NCBI GenBank assembly: GCA_017933995.1
Contig: JAGBKI010000045.1
Span: 1 to 43,192 of the forward strand
Reading direction: 5' to 3'
Length of the DNA: 43,192 nucleotides
Origin: Bacteroidaceae bacterium
GTDB lineage: Bacteria; Bacteroidota; Bacteroidia; Bacteroidales; Bacteroidaceae
The position numbers and the translations under genes were made by a program. A model generated the notes under the pieces. That model had not been told where the DNA came from. It made no database searches and worked only from the letters and a program-made list of their open reading frames with translations. Below are positions 1 to 7,252 of this stretch, in pieces. Each line of letters opens with the position of its first letter. The first letter of the stretch is position 1.

Positions 1-983
1 CGCTCCACGACCTCGCCACGCGCCTCGCCGCCCGCGCCCACCTGCCGCAGGAGACCGCCCTGCAGCTCGCCGCGCAACTCTTCGGCACGCTCCACGAGGG
101 ACTGCAAGCGGACGGCTTCGCCAGCCTGACGGGTCTCGGCACGTTCCGCGTAGAACCCGCCCAGGACGGCGCGCAGCCGCAGACGCTCTTCGCCCCCGAC
201 GATGAACTCGCCGCCCTTGCCAACCGCCCCTTCGCCGAACTGCCCGAGGTGGAACTCTCGCCCGACACCGACCTGCGCGAACTCGAAGCCATCAACGCCG
301 AGTTCGCGCCCGAGGAACCCGCCTCCGAACCTCCCGCCGAAGAACCCGCCGCCGCGCCAGTGGAAGAAGAACCGACCGAAAGCACCGAGGATACGACGCC
401 AGTTGGAGCGCAGGCGTCCTCGGCTGCGACCGACGGAACTTTCATTGAAGAAAAAGAGGACGAAGACGAAGGTGAGTTTGGTGACTTTGTTGAGGTAGAC
501 GACATCGAGGATCCCGACGGCGGCCCCGGCTCCTCCGCTTCGCCCTCCCGTCCCTCCCGTCCCCGCTGGCAGATAGTCGCCTCCGTACTTGTTCCCGTTG
601 CCGTGCTTGCCGCCGTTCTCGCCCTCGTCTTTACGGGCGGCGGCGACACCGCCGAAACGACCGCCGACGTGCCAGCCGCCGACACCCTTGTGGCCAAGGC
701 CGACACCGTCGCCGTCGACACCGCCCGCACCCAGCGTTTCGTGCTCAACGACCCCAGCGAGGTCTACACCCACTTCGTCACCGACGGCACTATGGACGAA
801 CACACCATCGTCTACGGCGACATACTCGAACACCTCGCCCGCCACTACTACGGCAACCCCTATTTCGTGAAGTACATCATCGAGTACAACAACCTCCCCG
901 CAAACGGCTACACGGATGTCGGCACTGTGCTCAAAATTCCGCGCCTCAAGCGCAAAACCGACTTGGGGAAGAGCAAAGACTAA
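1..983 (+). CDS. HU-fold / membrane helix / LysM protein, 5' truncated
   Basis: The reading frame is open from base 3 at the window edge, so the true start lies upstream; 326 residues are visible. Residues 1-60 resemble the C-terminal part of an HU/IHF-type domain (amphipathic helix, then LTGLGTFRVEP). A long Glu/Pro/Ala-rich acidic linker follows to about residue 185, then RPSRPRW and a hydrophobic helix at about 190-214. Residues 264-317 look like a LysM domain (HTIVYGDILEHLARHYYG to GTVLKIPRL). Basic residues before the helix predict a cytoplasmic N-terminus and a periplasmic C-terminus. LysM domains bind peptidoglycan glycan; HU folds bind DNA. The inference is a tether between DNA and the cell wall. 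The next gene has the same architecture with SPOR instead of LysM. A hairpin terminator follows. Confidence 0.8.
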   Translation, partial: LHDLATRLAARAHLPQETALQLAAQLFGTLHEGLQADGFASLTGLGTFRVEPAQDGAQPQTLFAPDDELAALANRPFAELPEVELSPDTDLRELEAINAEFAPEEPASEPPAEEPAAAPVEEEPTESTEDTTPVGAQASSAATDGTFIEEKEDEDEGEFGDFVEVDDIEDPDGGPGSSASPSRPSRPRWQIVASVLVPVAVLAAVLALVFTGGGDTAETTADVPAADTLVAKADTVAVDTARTQRFVLNDPSEVYTHFVTDGTMDEHTIVYGDILEHLARHYYGNPYFVKYIIEYNNLPANGYTDVGTVLKIPRLKRKTDLGKSKD

Positions 984-1015
984 GCCCCCTAAAAACCAAG
1001 GCATTTACCATAAAA

Positions 1016-1053
1016 ACCGCGTTCTTTTAGTTTAAGAGAACGCGGTATTTGTT
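1016..1053 (+). terminator. Intrinsic terminator after the HU-LysM gene
   Basis: A 10-bp perfect stem, ACCGCGTTCT (1016-1025) with AGAACGCGGT (1037-1046), has an 11-nt loop and is followed by a T-rich tail. It lies 30 bp after the stop codon and separates the two HU genes into different transcripts. Confidence 0.75.
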
Positions 1054-1138
1054 TGAAATACAGCAAATAACAGATGTAGAAAATTTTAAGTCCGCAAAAA
1101 AACGCGAGCAAAGCCACTTTTTTCTGCCCTGTGGGCTT

Positions 1139-1166
1139 TTTGTTAAGGTTTTTTGGCCTATTTTTG
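1139..1166 (+). promoter_or_regulatory. Bacteroidetes promoter, possibly giving a leaderless mRNA
   Basis: TTTG at 1139-1142 and TATTTTTG at 1159-1166 match the -33 and -7 (TAnnTTTG) elements, with a 16-bp spacer, slightly shorter than usual. The -7 box ends only 4 bases before ATG 1171. Transcription starting 5-8 bases after the box would begin at or just inside the start codon. Confidence 0.55.
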
Positions 1167-1170
1167 TGGC

Positions 1171-2151
1171 ATGTTTGACGTTTCAAGACATCTTCGCTCC
1201 CTTTTGCTTGAGCATAACTGCGTGATTATTCCCGACTTAGGCGGATTTGTTGCACAATACGTGCCAGCCCGCTTCGACGCAGAAAGCCAAAAGTTCTTTC
1301 CACCGACCCGTAAAGTGGCCTTCAACGCCGCGCTGACGATGAACGACGGCCTGCTGGTTCAGTCGCTGATGCAGGTGTACGACTCCACGTTCCCCGAAAT
1401 GCAGCGCGTGGTGGAAGACAAAGTAGCCGACATCAAGGACAGTCTTTTCACTGACGGCGCTTACGACATCCCTGGCGTGGGTCGGCTCACCGTAAACCTT
1501 GAAGGCTCGCCCGTTTTCGAGCCTGCTCTGGACGACATTGCTTCGCCCGCGCTCTACGGCCTTGAGTATATCGACGCTGCGCCCGCTGCGAAGCCGCAGG
1601 AGGCCATCAGTCTGACACGCGGCCTTGTGCGCCGCGAAGCAGGTGGTTACGTGGTGCGCATCAACCGCCATGTGGCCAACTTGGCAGCCGCAGCCGTTGC
1701 CGCAGTGTTCTGTTTCTTCACATGGACAGCGCCTGCCGCCGACACGACTGGCCAGCCCGCTCAGGCCAAACTGTTCTCGACCGAACTTTTTGCCACAATG
1801 GCACCCACCGCAACCGAAGAGGCCGCGCCCCAAGAGGAGGCCGTAGAGCAGGAATCGGCAACCGAGGAGGCCGAAGCAGCTCAAGAAACGACGGAAACCA
1901 CGGTGGTCACGCCCGAATCCGCCCCCTACACCATTGTGCTGGCTCAGGGTCTGAACGAAAGCCTTGCCGCGCTGCTTGTGGAGCGGTTGCAGAAAGCCGG
2001 ACTGGCCGAGGGGCGCGCTGTGGCCGAAGGAAAATACACCGCCGTGCGTTACGGCAGTTTCCAGACCTACGACGAGGCGCTCCGTTTCCTTCAGGCGCAA
2101 AAGCAACACGCTGACTTTGCGCAGGCGTGGGTCTATAAACTTCCGCAATAA
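1171..2151 (+). CDS. HU-CCDC81 / membrane helix / SPOR protein
   Basis: This 326-residue protein starts at ATG 1171; an in-frame TTG at 1153 overlaps the -7 box and is unlikely. Residues 1-130 match the bacterial HU-CCDC81 pair (HLRSLLLEHNCVIIPDLGGF, then GAYDIPGVGRLTVN). A basic stretch (RRE, RINRH) precedes a hydrophobic helix at about 171-188. An acidic Glu/Ala/Thr linker follows, then a SPOR domain at 251-326 (APYTIVLAQG to WVYKLPQ). SPOR domains recognise denuded septal peptidoglycan. Orientation predicts the HU part in the cytoplasm and SPOR in the periplasm. I infer a link between the chromosome or the division apparatus and the septal wall. The DNA-binding activity of this HU subtype is not proven. 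The gene ends in a strong terminator. Confidence 0.85.
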   Translation: MFDVSRHLRSLLLEHNCVIIPDLGGFVAQYVPARFDAESQKFFPPTRKVAFNAALTMNDGLLVQSLMQVYDSTFPEMQRVVEDKVADIKDSLFTDGAYDIPGVGRLTVNLEGSPVFEPALDDIASPALYGLEYIDAAPAAKPQEAISLTRGLVRREAGGYVVRINRHVANLAAAAVAAVFCFFTWTAPAADTTGQPAQAKLFSTELFATMAPTATEEAAPQEEAVEQESATEEAEAAQETTETTVVTPESAPYTIVLAQGLNESLAALLVERLQKAGLAEGRAVAEGKYTAVRYGSFQTYDEALRFLQAQKQHADFAQAWVYKLPQ

Positions 2152-2190
2152 ACGCTACGGCGTTTCCCCGATAATAAGATTGGTGAATAC

Positions 2191-2234
2191 GGCGCGGGAC
2201 AAGGGTTAAAGCCTTTGCCCCGCGCCACTTTTTT
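2191..2234 (+). terminator. Intrinsic terminator of the HU-SPOR gene
   Basis: GGCGCGGG (2191-2198) pairs with CCCGCGCC (2219-2226). An inner AAGG/CCTT pair extends the stem, and ACTTTTTT follows at once. Confidence 0.8.
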
Positions 2235-2350
2235 GCGCCCAGCCGAACGAAGTTTCGGTGCCTATAGGCCGATTTTATGCTTTCATCATATTGCACAGAC
2301 GCATATAATAATACGGAGCAAGGCTTTCATGAAAATTTCATAAGCCAAAG

Positions 2351-2400
2351 AATTTTTTCTTTAAGCCAAAGAAAATTTTCTTTGGCTTAAAGAAAAAATT
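2351..2400. repeat. Perfect 50-bp palindrome
   Basis: Bases 2351-2375 are the exact reverse complement of 2376-2400, with no spacer; the centre is GAAAATTTTC. The arm core is CTTTAAGCCAAAGAAAA. A partial extra copy (AAGCCAAAGAATT) lies just upstream at 2342-2354. It could extrude as a cruciform or act as a second, bidirectional terminator. Confidence 0.9.
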
Positions 2401-2429
2401 ATTCAGGCCATAAAAAAGTTGTGGAAAGC

Positions 2430-2765
2430 CACGAGGATGGACAGCGGCCAAGCAAGTTTGGCGGCACGGGGAACGGCGGACAGTGGGGAGGGGAAAAGGG
2501 GCGGCGGAGAGGGGAAAGGATACGGCGGAGCAAGGAAGCAAGGACAGTGGAGGTGGGAAGGAGGCGGTGGAACAGATAAGCGAGGACGGTGGAGAGGGGA
2601 AGAAGGCGGTGGAACGGTGGGAGCGGGAAGAAGGCAGCGGAAAGCGGGGACGGTGAGAGTGGGAAGCGGGTGGCGGCGGGGCGAGAAGAAGGGTGATTCA
2701 GAGCGGAAAAAGGATGCGACGGAGCGGGGAAAAGCGGGCGGCGGAGCAGCATCCGACGGCGGCGC
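2430..2765. repeat. Polypurine degenerate tandem repeat
   Basis: The plus strand is almost entirely A and G for over 300 bp. The word GGAC(A/G)GTG recurs at 2478, 2542, 2584 and 2648. The spacings of 64, 42 and 64 are multiples of about 21, and related GGCGGTGGAAC words lie between. It sits immediately upstream of the lptD promoter. Such tracts can form triplex DNA. Confidence 0.75.
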
Positions 2766-2822
2766 AACAAAGTTTAACAAGCGTTTTCGCCCGCGCGGTT
2801 TTACGGTTTGCCCGCATTGTGT

Positions 2823-2830
2823 TATTTTTG
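2823..2830 (+). promoter_or_regulatory. -7 box of the lptD promoter
   Basis: TATTTTTG matches TAnnTTTG. The TTTG at 2807-2810 is only 12 bases upstream, too close for a standard -33 element, so the upstream element is uncertain. Transcription would start near 2836. Confidence 0.5.
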
Positions 2831-2861
2831 CCCCCTGAAAAATCAAAGGCAGCCGCATTCG

Positions 2862-5762
2862 TTGAGAAAAGCGCTCTACATAGTGTTTGCCATGCTCGTC
2901 TCGCTCAATGCTTGGACGGGCATTGTCAGCGTTGGCAAGAACAAGCGCGCCACGGTGTCCGCTACACCTGCGCCCCCGCCGCCACCCGTCCGGCCTGCCG
3001 CCCCCCTACCCTTTCCTCCGCCGCCTGTGCCTTCGCCTGTGGACTCGCTCACCGACTCCACACTCAATGCCGCCGACTCGGCCTACTTTGCGCACTTTGA
3101 CCAGCGTGTAGCGAGGCGCGACAGTCTGCGTCCCACGCTGTCCGACACGGCTCGCGCCGACACCATCGCCGCCGACAGCCTCAAAAAACCGCGCACGGCG
3201 GGCATTGAAGCCCCCGTCCACTACACCGCTGCCGACTCTATGGTTTACGATGCCGAGACGGGGCTGATTTACCTCTACGGCAAGGCCAACGTGAAGTACC
3301 AGAACATGGAACTACAGTCGGCAGCCATCCGCATGAATATGGACAGCAGCACCGTTCATGCCCTCGCAGCGCGCGACAGCGTGGGCGAACTCTCCGACAA
3401 GCCCACGTTCCACCAGGGCAATGACGAGTACGTCAGCGAGGAAATGGCTTTCAACTTCAGGAGCAAGCGCGGATTTATCGAGAACGTCTCTACCACGCAA
3501 GGCAATGGCTTTGTGCAGGCCGCCGAAAGCAAGCGCGACAGCGACGGCGTGGTCTACATGCAGCACGGCACCTACACCACGTGCGACGCCGAGCACCCCC
3601 ACTTCTATATCGCCTTGTCGCGCGCCAAACTGCGCCCCGGCAAGGAAGTCGTGTTCGGCCCGGCCTATCTTGTCGTAGAGGACGTGCCGCTGCCGCTGGC
3701 CATTCCCTACGGTTTCTTCCCCTTCAACAAAAAATACAGTTCGGGCTTCATCATGCCCAGCTACGGCGACGAGACGGCGCGCGGATTCTACCTGCGCGAC
3801 GGCGGATACTACTTTGCGCTGAGCGACTATATGGACCTGCGCGCCACGGGCGAAATCTACACCAAAGGCTCGTGGGGTCTGAATTTCGAGACTAACTACC
3901 GAAAGAGATACCGCTACAACGGAAACTTCTTCTTCTCCTATCTGCACACGGTTGAGGGCGAACGCAACATGCCCGACTACAGCGTGACCAAGAGCATCAA
4001 ACTGCAATGGACACACACGAAAGACCCGAAGTCGGCGCCCAACACCACATTTTCGGCGCGTGTGAACTTTGCCAGCGAGAGCTACGAACGCAGCAACCTC
4101 GTGTCGATGTACAACCCGCTGTCGTACACGCAGAGCACACGCTCCAGCGCCATCTCCTACAGCCACACTTTCCCCGGCATCGGCCTCTCGCTGTCGTTAT
4201 CGACCAACCTGACGCAAAACATGCGCGACTCGACCGTGGCCATGACGCTGCCCGACCTCTCCATCTCCCTTTCGCGCGTCTACCCCTTCAGACGAAAAAA
4301 GCAGGTGGGCAAAGAGCGCTGGTACGAGAAGATAAGCCTTTCGTACACCGGCAGCATGTCGAACTCCATATCCACAAAAGAGGACCTACTGCTCCACTCC
4401 AACCTCATCAAAGACTGGCGCAACGGAATGCAGCACCGCATTCCGATTGACGCCACCTTCCAGCTGTTCAAATACATCAACATCTCGCCGTCGCTTTCGC
4501 TCCGTGACATTATGTACAGCAACAAGATACGCCGCTCGTGGGACACCGACGCGCAGCGCGAAGTCACGGATACGGTCTACGGCTTCTACAACCTCTACGA
4601 CTGGAACGCCTCTGTCTCAGCCAACACCACGCTCTACGGTATGTACAAGCCGTGGAAAAAACTCTTCGGTGACCGCATCATCGCCATTCGCCACGTGCTG
4701 AAACCCAGCGTCTCCTTCAGCTACGCGCCCGACTTCACTACCAGCCGCTACGGCTACTTTGACAGTTACGTCAAGACCGATGCCGACGGCAACGTCTCGA
4801 CCGTCACCTATTCGCCCTACCAGAACGGGATGTACGGCTACCCCAGCAGCGGCAAGCAAGGTATGGTGAGTTTCTCGCTCTCAAACAACCTGGAAATGAA
4901 GGTGCGCAGCGACCGCGACAGCACAGGCGAGAAAAAGATTTCGCTCATCGACGAACTCTATGGCTCGCTGTCCTACAACCTCGCGGCCAAGACGCGCCCG
5001 TGGAGCGACCTCAGCACCCGCGTGCGCCTCAAGTTGTCGAAGAGCTACACCTTCTCGCTGGCCGCCGTCTTCGCCACCTACGCCTACGTGTTCAACGAGC
5101 GCGGCCAAGTCGTTGTGGGCGACCGCACGGAGTGGAGCTATGGGCGCTTCGGACGTTTCCAGGGCATGTCGCAGAGCCTCTCCTACACGCTCAACGCCGA
5201 AAAAATCACGCGCTTCTGGAATCTCATCACAGGCCACGGCGACCGCAACAAGCCCCAAGGCGAGCAAAGCAGCACACGCAGCGACGACGATGACGAGAGC
5301 GAGAGCAACATCGACCCCGAACTGCGCCGCAGCCAGCGCGGCCCGCGACAAAAAGTCAAGGCCACCACCGACAACGACGGCTATCTGGCCTTCAAGATGC
5401 CCTGGAATCTCTCGTTCAGCTACGGCATTTCGATGTACGAAGACCGCTCTAAGCAAATCAACACGCGCACCATGCGCTACCCCTACAGCTTCACGCAGAC
5501 GCTCAACTGTTCGGGCTACCTACAGATTGCCGAGGGCTGGAACATCAGTTTCTCAAGCGGCTACGACTTCAACTACCACAAACTCTCCATGACCACGGCC
5601 AGCGTGGCGCGCGACCTGCACTGCTTCGAAATGTCGTGCAGCATGGTGTTGCGCCCCTACACGAGCTTCAACTTCACCTTCCGCGCCAAGGCCAACGAAC
5701 TCACCGACGCGCTCAAGTGGGACAAGCGCAGTTCCTACAGCAGCAACATCGAGTGGTACTGA
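2862..5762 (+). CDS. lptD: LPS-assembly outer-membrane protein LptD
   Basis: LptD inserts lipopolysaccharide into the outer leaflet of the outer membrane. The likely start is TTG 2862, downstream of the -7 box; it gives a signal peptide (MRKALYIVFAMLVSLNAWTG) and a 966-residue protein. A start at ATG 2892 is possible but truncates that peptide. A proline-rich segment lies at about 36-60. An OstA/LptA-like beta-jellyroll follows (AADSMVYDAETGLIYLYGKA, then repeated GNDEYVSEEMAFNFRSKRG-type strands). The rest is a long aromatic-rich beta-barrel with the Bacteroidetes LptD signature region PLPLAIPYGFFPF. An Asp/Glu-rich stretch (DDDDESES, about nt 5283-5306) is probably an external loop. A lipoprotein gene follows after 104 bp. 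Confidence 0.88.
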   Translation: MRKALYIVFAMLVSLNAWTGIVSVGKNKRATVSATPAPPPPPVRPAAPLPFPPPPVPSPVDSLTDSTLNAADSAYFAHFDQRVARRDSLRPTLSDTARADTIAADSLKKPRTAGIEAPVHYTAADSMVYDAETGLIYLYGKANVKYQNMELQSAAIRMNMDSSTVHALAARDSVGELSDKPTFHQGNDEYVSEEMAFNFRSKRGFIENVSTTQGNGFVQAAESKRDSDGVVYMQHGTYTTCDAEHPHFYIALSRAKLRPGKEVVFGPAYLVVEDVPLPLAIPYGFFPFNKKYSSGFIMPSYGDETARGFYLRDGGYYFALSDYMDLRATGEIYTKGSWGLNFETNYRKRYRYNGNFFFSYLHTVEGERNMPDYSVTKSIKLQWTHTKDPKSAPNTTFSARVNFASESYERSNLVSMYNPLSYTQSTRSSAISYSHTFPGIGLSLSLSTNLTQNMRDSTVAMTLPDLSISLSRVYPFRRKKQVGKERWYEKISLSYTGSMSNSISTKEDLLLHSNLIKDWRNGMQHRIPIDATFQLFKYINISPSLSLRDIMYSNKIRRSWDTDAQREVTDTVYGFYNLYDWNASVSANTTLYGMYKPWKKLFGDRIIAIRHVLKPSVSFSYAPDFTTSRYGYFDSYVKTDADGNVSTVTYSPYQNGMYGYPSSGKQGMVSFSLSNNLEMKVRSDRDSTGEKKISLIDELYGSLSYNLAAKTRPWSDLSTRVRLKLSKSYTFSLAAVFATYAYVFNERGQVVVGDRTEWSYGRFGRFQGMSQSLSYTLNAEKITRFWNLITGHGDRNKPQGEQSSTRSDDDDESESNIDPELRRSQRGPRQKVKATTDNDGYLAFKMPWNLSFSYGISMYEDRSKQINTRTMRYPYSFTQTLNCSGYLQIAEGWNISFSSGYDFNYHKLSMTTASVARDLHCFEMSCSMVLRPYTSFNFTFRAKANELTDALKWDKRSSYSSNIEWY

Positions 5763-5866
5763 CCCCGCCGCCCCAACTTGCTTTGTTGCACCCGCGCCTT
5801 TGTTGTGTCTGTGGCTGCATCACAGCCGTCCCTAACTAAAATAAAGAACAAACAACACCAACAACA

Positions 5867-6541
5867 ATGAAAAACCACCTTCTTCCCGCCGTCATCGCCC
5901 TCGCCGCGCTACTCACGGCCTGCGAAAGCGAATCGTCCTACCACGAAACGTCCTTCAGCAAGAACAGCGTGGTGATGTATGCCGACCAACTGCGCGACAG
6001 CCTGCTGCTCTACTACACCGACGCGTGGACAGCCACACTTAACGACGACTCTTGGTGCAGCGTCAGCCCCGCAAGCGGACAGACGGAAAAGGGAGCCGCC
6101 TTGATGGCCGCCCCAGTATTCTTCACCACCACCTCCAACACGACCGGTGCGACCCGTGTCACCAATCTTTTTATCAAGAGCCATCAGGACGGAGCCATCA
6201 CTGTGATGCAGCTGCCCGTGCTCAACATCACCTATCCCTACTACCAACTTTCTGGCAGCGACATCACGCTTGAGAATGTCAAGTACAGCCTCGATCTGCT
6301 GGCCAGTGCAACGGCGGCACACGTGGAGTTCACGGTCTATCAAGACGATGCCACCTTGCAGAGCGACGCCAGTTGGATTAGCATAGCCGAGCCGACGCTC
6401 AAGGCAGGCACACACAGACTCGACCTGCCCGTACAGCCCAACACGGCAGCCGAAGCGCGCACGGCCACACTCACGCTGACCAGTGGCGGCGTGGCCTGCA
6501 CCATCACCATCAACCAAGACGGCAAGGCCACCGAGGACTAA
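5867..6541 (+). CDS. BACON-domain lipoprotein
   Basis: This 224-residue protein has a lipoprotein signal peptide ending LLTAC, with Cys19 as the probable lipidated residue. Two Ig-like beta units follow. The second (about 150-218) has the BACON pattern: SWISI, alternating hydrophobic strands, RTATLTLTSG, then ITINQDG. The first (about 60-130) is more divergent but has SWCSVSP. BACON domains in Bacteroidetes surface proteins are linked to carbohydrate or mucin binding. No enzyme domain is attached, so the partner is unknown. No terminator is obvious before the tRNA promoter. Confidence 0.75.
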   Translation: MKNHLLPAVIALAALLTACESESSYHETSFSKNSVVMYADQLRDSLLLYYTDAWTATLNDDSWCSVSPASGQTEKGAALMAAPVFFTTTSNTTGATRVTNLFIKSHQDGAITVMQLPVLNITYPYYQLSGSDITLENVKYSLDLLASATAAHVEFTVYQDDATLQSDASWISIAEPTLKAGTHRLDLPVQPNTAAEARTATLTLTSGGVACTITINQDGKATED

Positions 6542-6610
6542 GCTATATCCAAAGTCCCGCCGCCCATAGCGCGAAAAAGCCCAGAAAGCAATAAAAAAAC
6601 GTAAAAACAC

Positions 6611-6641
6611 TTTGTAGTGTGGTTCGCGTGCCTTACTTTTG
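6611..6641 (+). promoter_or_regulatory. Promoter of tRNA-Met
   Basis: TTTG (6611-6614), a 19-bp spacer and TACTTTTG (6634-6641) form a near-ideal Bacteroidetes housekeeping promoter. Transcription would begin about 10 bases before the mature tRNA. Confidence 0.8.
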
Positions 6642-6657
6642 CACCCGCAAACCACAA

Positions 6658-6731
6658 GGCGCGGTAGCTCAGCTGGTCAGAGCGCATGATTCATAATCAT
6701 GAGGTCGACGGTTCAAGCCCGTCCCGCGCTA
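6658..6731 (+). tRNA. tRNA-Met (CAT), elongator
   Basis: The acceptor stem GGCGCGG pairs with CCGCGCT (one G-U pair), with discriminator A. The D stem is GCTC/GAGC, the anticodon arm is CATGA TTCATAA TCATG with anticodon CAT, and the T arm is GACGG TTCAAGC CCGTC. The arm sequence matches elongator tRNA-Met, not the isoleucine CAT tRNA or the initiator. CCA is not encoded. Confidence 0.93.
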
Positions 6732-6759
6732 CTCGGACACTGATAATCCACAAGAATAC

Positions 6760-6792
6760 GCCCCGCTATATATAAATACGGTATAGCGGGGC
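6760..6792 (+). terminator. Hairpin after tRNA-Met, possible terminator
   Basis: GCCCCGCTATA (6760-6770) pairs with TATAGCGGGGC (6782-6792) around the loop TATAAATACGG. The following TTATTG is a weak U-tract. The loop carries the recurrent AT motif of this window. Confidence 0.55.
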
Positions 6793-6880
6793 TTATTGTA
6801 TCCCCACGAGCGGCTGGAGGATTGTCCTCTGTGCTTATGGCACAACCGACAATGGCTATGGCAAAAAGGCGTAATCTGCT

Positions 6881-7143
6881 AATTATCCCAAATCGGTCAT
6901 TAGACCGACGAGTATGTTTTTTATGTTTGTCTTTTTGCAGGATAATGGCTTTTGCATAAAATTGGCTGCACCTCAACATAAGAATAAATTCTTCTGTATT
7001 CGGTTTGCTCAATCTTTCTTTTGGTATCTTTTGAGTGATGCCCGCTCGGCATAGCCCGCTATGCCGTCGCGAACATCAGCCAAAAGCCCCTCAAAATAAT
7101 AACCATTCTCCTACAAAACTCTAATGACCGATTTGGGATTATT
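6881..7143. mobile_element. MITE-like element with 24-bp inverted ends
   Basis: The left end 6881-6904 and right end 7120-7143 are inverted copies matching at 23 of 24 positions (core ATCCCAAATCGGTCATTAGA). They enclose 215 bp with no gene but with a strong hairpin CGGCATAG/CTATGCCG (7047-7066). No target-site duplication is visible. The right end lies 2 bp before the -7 box of the next gene. A non-autonomous transposon is an inference; a structured regulatory repeat is the alternative. Confidence 0.55.
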
Positions 7144-7145
7144 CG

Positions 7146-7153
7146 TACCTTTG
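7146..7153 (+). promoter_or_regulatory. -7 box upstream of the GH84 gene
   Basis: TACCTTTG matches TAnnTTTG. No TTTG lies at the right distance upstream. The leader to the start codon would be about 95 bases. Confidence 0.5.
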
Positions 7154-7252
7154 CCCGCAAGACAAGGGCGGCGGTGACACGCCGATGTAAGACACACCTG
7201 GCTTTTTGCCCCCTTGCCACAGAGCAGACCAATCTCTTAACACTACAGACTG

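Larger units (their letters stand above)
2152..2861. other. 710-bp gene-free spacer with structured DNA
   Basis: No credible gene lies here. It holds a terminator (2191-2234), an AT-rich patch with the motif ATATAATAATACGG (2303-2316), a perfect palindrome (2351-2400), a purine-rich tandem repeat (about 2430-2765) and a -7 box (2823-2830). Open frames in the purine-rich part are low-complexity Gly/Arg/Lys or Pro/Ser runs with no start signal. Confidence 0.75.
6732..7252. other. 521-bp gene-free spacer between tRNA-Met and the GH84 gene
   Basis: AT-rich compared with its surroundings. It contains a hairpin at 6760-6792, a MITE-like inverted-repeat element (6881-7143), a -7 box (7146-7153) and about 100 bp of leader for the next gene. 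No plausible gene is seen. Confidence 0.75.

Noticed and set aside
2419-2838. Open frames in the polypurine tract
   Set aside because: Low-complexity Gly/Arg/Lys or Pro/Ser repeats produced by the tandem repeat; no ribosome-binding or codon-use support.
6658-6731. Isoleucine tRNA with CAT anticodon
   Set aside because: The anticodon arm and acceptor match elongator tRNA-Met of Bacteroidetes, not the tRNA that is modified to read AUA.
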